Assembly: GCA_045577475.1 (NCBI GenBank)
Contig: JAZNIM010000023.1
Coordinates: forward strand, 1 to 15,590
Reading direction: 5' to 3'
Origin: UMGS1387 sp045577475
GTDB taxonomy: Bacteria; Bacillota; Clostridia; Oscillospirales; CAG-382
Length of the DNA stretch: 15,590 nucleotides
Of the stretch, positions 14,390 through 15,590 are shown one piece after another (position 1 is the first letter of the stretch; each line of letters begins with the position of its first letter). The translations under genes and the position numbers were made by a program. The notes beneath the pieces were generated by a model. It made no database searches. It was not told where the DNA came from and worked only from the letters and a program-made list of their open reading frames with translations.

Positions 14390-15590
14390 ATGAAAAATCT
14401 GATAGTTTCCGACATGACGTTAAAGCAGGCTAACGGTGCGTATGATCTTAGCTTCAAAGAAAAAATCGAAATCGCAAAGCTTCTTGATAAGCTTAATGTA
14501 TCTGTTATAGAGCTTGCACCCGTGTCCGGTTCAAAGGTTGATGATGTGCTTGTAAGAACAATTTGTTCTTGCATAAAGAACAGCGTTGTTGCTTTGCCTG
14601 TTGCACTTACACAAAACGGTGCTTCTCAGGCTTATGAGCTTATAAAGAATTCAAAGCACCCCCGACTTCAGGTGAGTGTTCCGATGTCAACCGTTCAGAT
14701 GGAATATGTTTGTCATAAGAAGCCAGATAAGGTTCTTGAAATGATTACAGAGCTTGTATCGGAAGCAAAATCGGTATGTGCTGATGTAGAGTTTTCTGCA
14801 ATAGATGCAACAAGAAGTGAAAGCGAATTTCTTAAAAAGGCTTTAAATGCTGCAATAGATGCAGGTGCTACAACAGTAACCCTTTGTGATACCGCAGGTG
14901 AAACAACGGCAGATGAATTCGCAGACTTTATTTCAAAGCTTCAGAATGAAGTTCCAAAACTTTCTCAAGTGAGGCTTGCGATTAATGCCTCAAATGAGCT
15001 TGGTATGGCAGTTTCAACGGTACTTGCCGCTGTAAAGAAAGGTGTTGATGAAATCAAGACTGCTTCCTGCAAATGCGATGCGCCCTCTCTTGAAGCGGTT
15101 CTCAGGATTATACGTGCGAGAGGCGACTCAATTGGTGTAGGTGTGGGTGTAAGCCTTACCGAGTTCCAGAGAGCCTCAAAGCAGATTGCTTGGATTTGCG
15201 AAGGTAAAACCTCAGCTTCCTCAGCATCATCGAGCGGCAGTGATGGGGATGCTTCATATACACTCAATGAATTTACTGATATTAACACTGTTTCAGATAC
15301 AGTTGTTTCTCTCGGATATGATTTGTCTGAGGATGATATGCAGAGAGTATATGAGGAGTTCAAGCGTGCGGCGGAAAAGAAGAGCATCAATCTTCGAGAG
15401 CTTGATGCAATTGTTGCAAGCTGCGCAATGCAGGTTCCCGCAACTTATAAACTTATATCCTACGTAATCAATAGCGGAAATGTCATCAGCTCAACGGCAA
15501 ATGTTCTTCTTGAAAAGGACGGAAAGAACATTGCAGGAGTGTGCATCGGCGACGGTCCTATTGATGCAGCTTTCCTTGCAATTGAGCAGA
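14390..15590 (+). CDS. 2-isopropylmalate synthase-like protein lacking catalytic residues, 3' end outside window
   Basis: The frame is open for 400 codons to the right edge from ATG 14390, with GAAAGGG 9 bases upstream. The N-terminal part is an HMGL/LeuA-type barrel: DMTL (8-11), SFKEKIEIAKLLDKLNVSVIEL (21-42), FSAIDATRSESEFL (135-148) and AIDAGATTVTLCDTAGETT (155-173). The C-terminal part (about 350-400), VNVLLEKDG-like and GDGPIDAAFLAIEQ, matches the LeuA allosteric domain. Key positions have changed: DxTLRDG reads DMTLKQAN; the metal motif HxHND reads NASNE (199-203), so both histidines are gone; and the GERAGN segment reads KCDAPS (228-233). D8 remains. The ordinary synthase reaction therefore looks unlikely. 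T-box control points to a role tied to amino-acid supply, perhaps as a regulator or partner of a true synthase, which is inference. Confidence 0.85.
   Translation, partial: MKNLIVSDMTLKQANGAYDLSFKEKIEIAKLLDKLNVSVIELAPVSGSKVDDVLVRTICSCIKNSVVALPVALTQNGASQAYELIKNSKHPRLQVSVPMSTVQMEYVCHKKPDKVLEMITELVSEAKSVCADVEFSAIDATRSESEFLKKALNAAIDAGATTVTLCDTAGETTADEFADFISKLQNEVPKLSQVRLAINASNELGMAVSTVLAAVKKGVDEIKTASCKCDAPSLEAVLRIIRARGDSIGVGVGVSLTEFQRASKQIAWICEGKTSASSASSSGSDGDASYTLNEFTDINTVSDTVVSLGYDLSEDDMQRVYEEFKRAAEKKSINLRELDAIVASCAMQVPATYKLISYVINSGNVISSTANVLLEKDGKNIAGVCIGDGPIDAAFLAIEQ

Noticed and set aside
14284..15390. Minus-strand frames at 14284-14574 and 14965-15390
   Set aside because: They are shadows of the LeuA-like gene and the first also covers the T-box terminator; no ribosome sites or family resemblance.

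Overview
The window looks like a chromosome segment from an endospore-forming, low-to-mid GC Clostridia species, most likely a gut Oscillospiraceae/Ruminococcaceae relative. The evidence is a complete spoIIIA operon (AA to AH), spoIIGA-sigE, Clostridia-type Shine-Dalgarno sites and sigma-A promoters, a T-box leader, and a BspA/InlB-type surface protein typical of gut Firmicutes. The assignment is by family resemblance, not by a search.

Left part (1-3950), accessory in character: a large secreted, modular repeat protein on the minus strand runs off the left edge. A small Mor-family-like HTH regulator lies just upstream of it on the same strand. A regulatory gap full of dyads separates that regulator from a divergent UPF0158-like gene. 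Next comes a minus-strand tRNA operon, tRNA-Leu(TAA) then initiator tRNA-fMet, with a consensus sigma-A promoter (17-bp spacer) and an intrinsic terminator.

Middle part (4270-6950), minus strand: spoIIGA then sigE, the protease and pro-sigma factor that start the mother-cell programme, followed by a PHP-domain phosphoesterase with its own sigma-A promoter. Divergent from spoIIGA is a 608-residue cytoplasmic-start protein with a SpoIID-like domain and three peptidoglycan-binding domains. Then comes spoIIIAA-AH, tightly packed and often overlapping, ending in a strong terminator. In known sporulators SpoIIGA activates sigma-E, sigma-E transcribes spoIIIA, and SpoIIIA proteins build the mother-cell side of the channel to the forespore. 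Here the activator and a main target operon sit side by side.

Right part (13639-15590): a second Mor-like regulator, about half identical to the first, lies on the minus strand with a promoter and a palindrome at its start site. After it comes a sigma-A promoter, a complete T-box riboswitch with terminator, and a 2-isopropylmalate synthase-like gene that runs off the right edge. That protein keeps the LeuA fold and C-terminal regulatory domain but has lost the HxHN metal motif, the RD of the first catalytic motif and the GERAGN motif. An amino-acid-starvation-controlled LeuA pseudoenzyme is the most unusual thing in the window.
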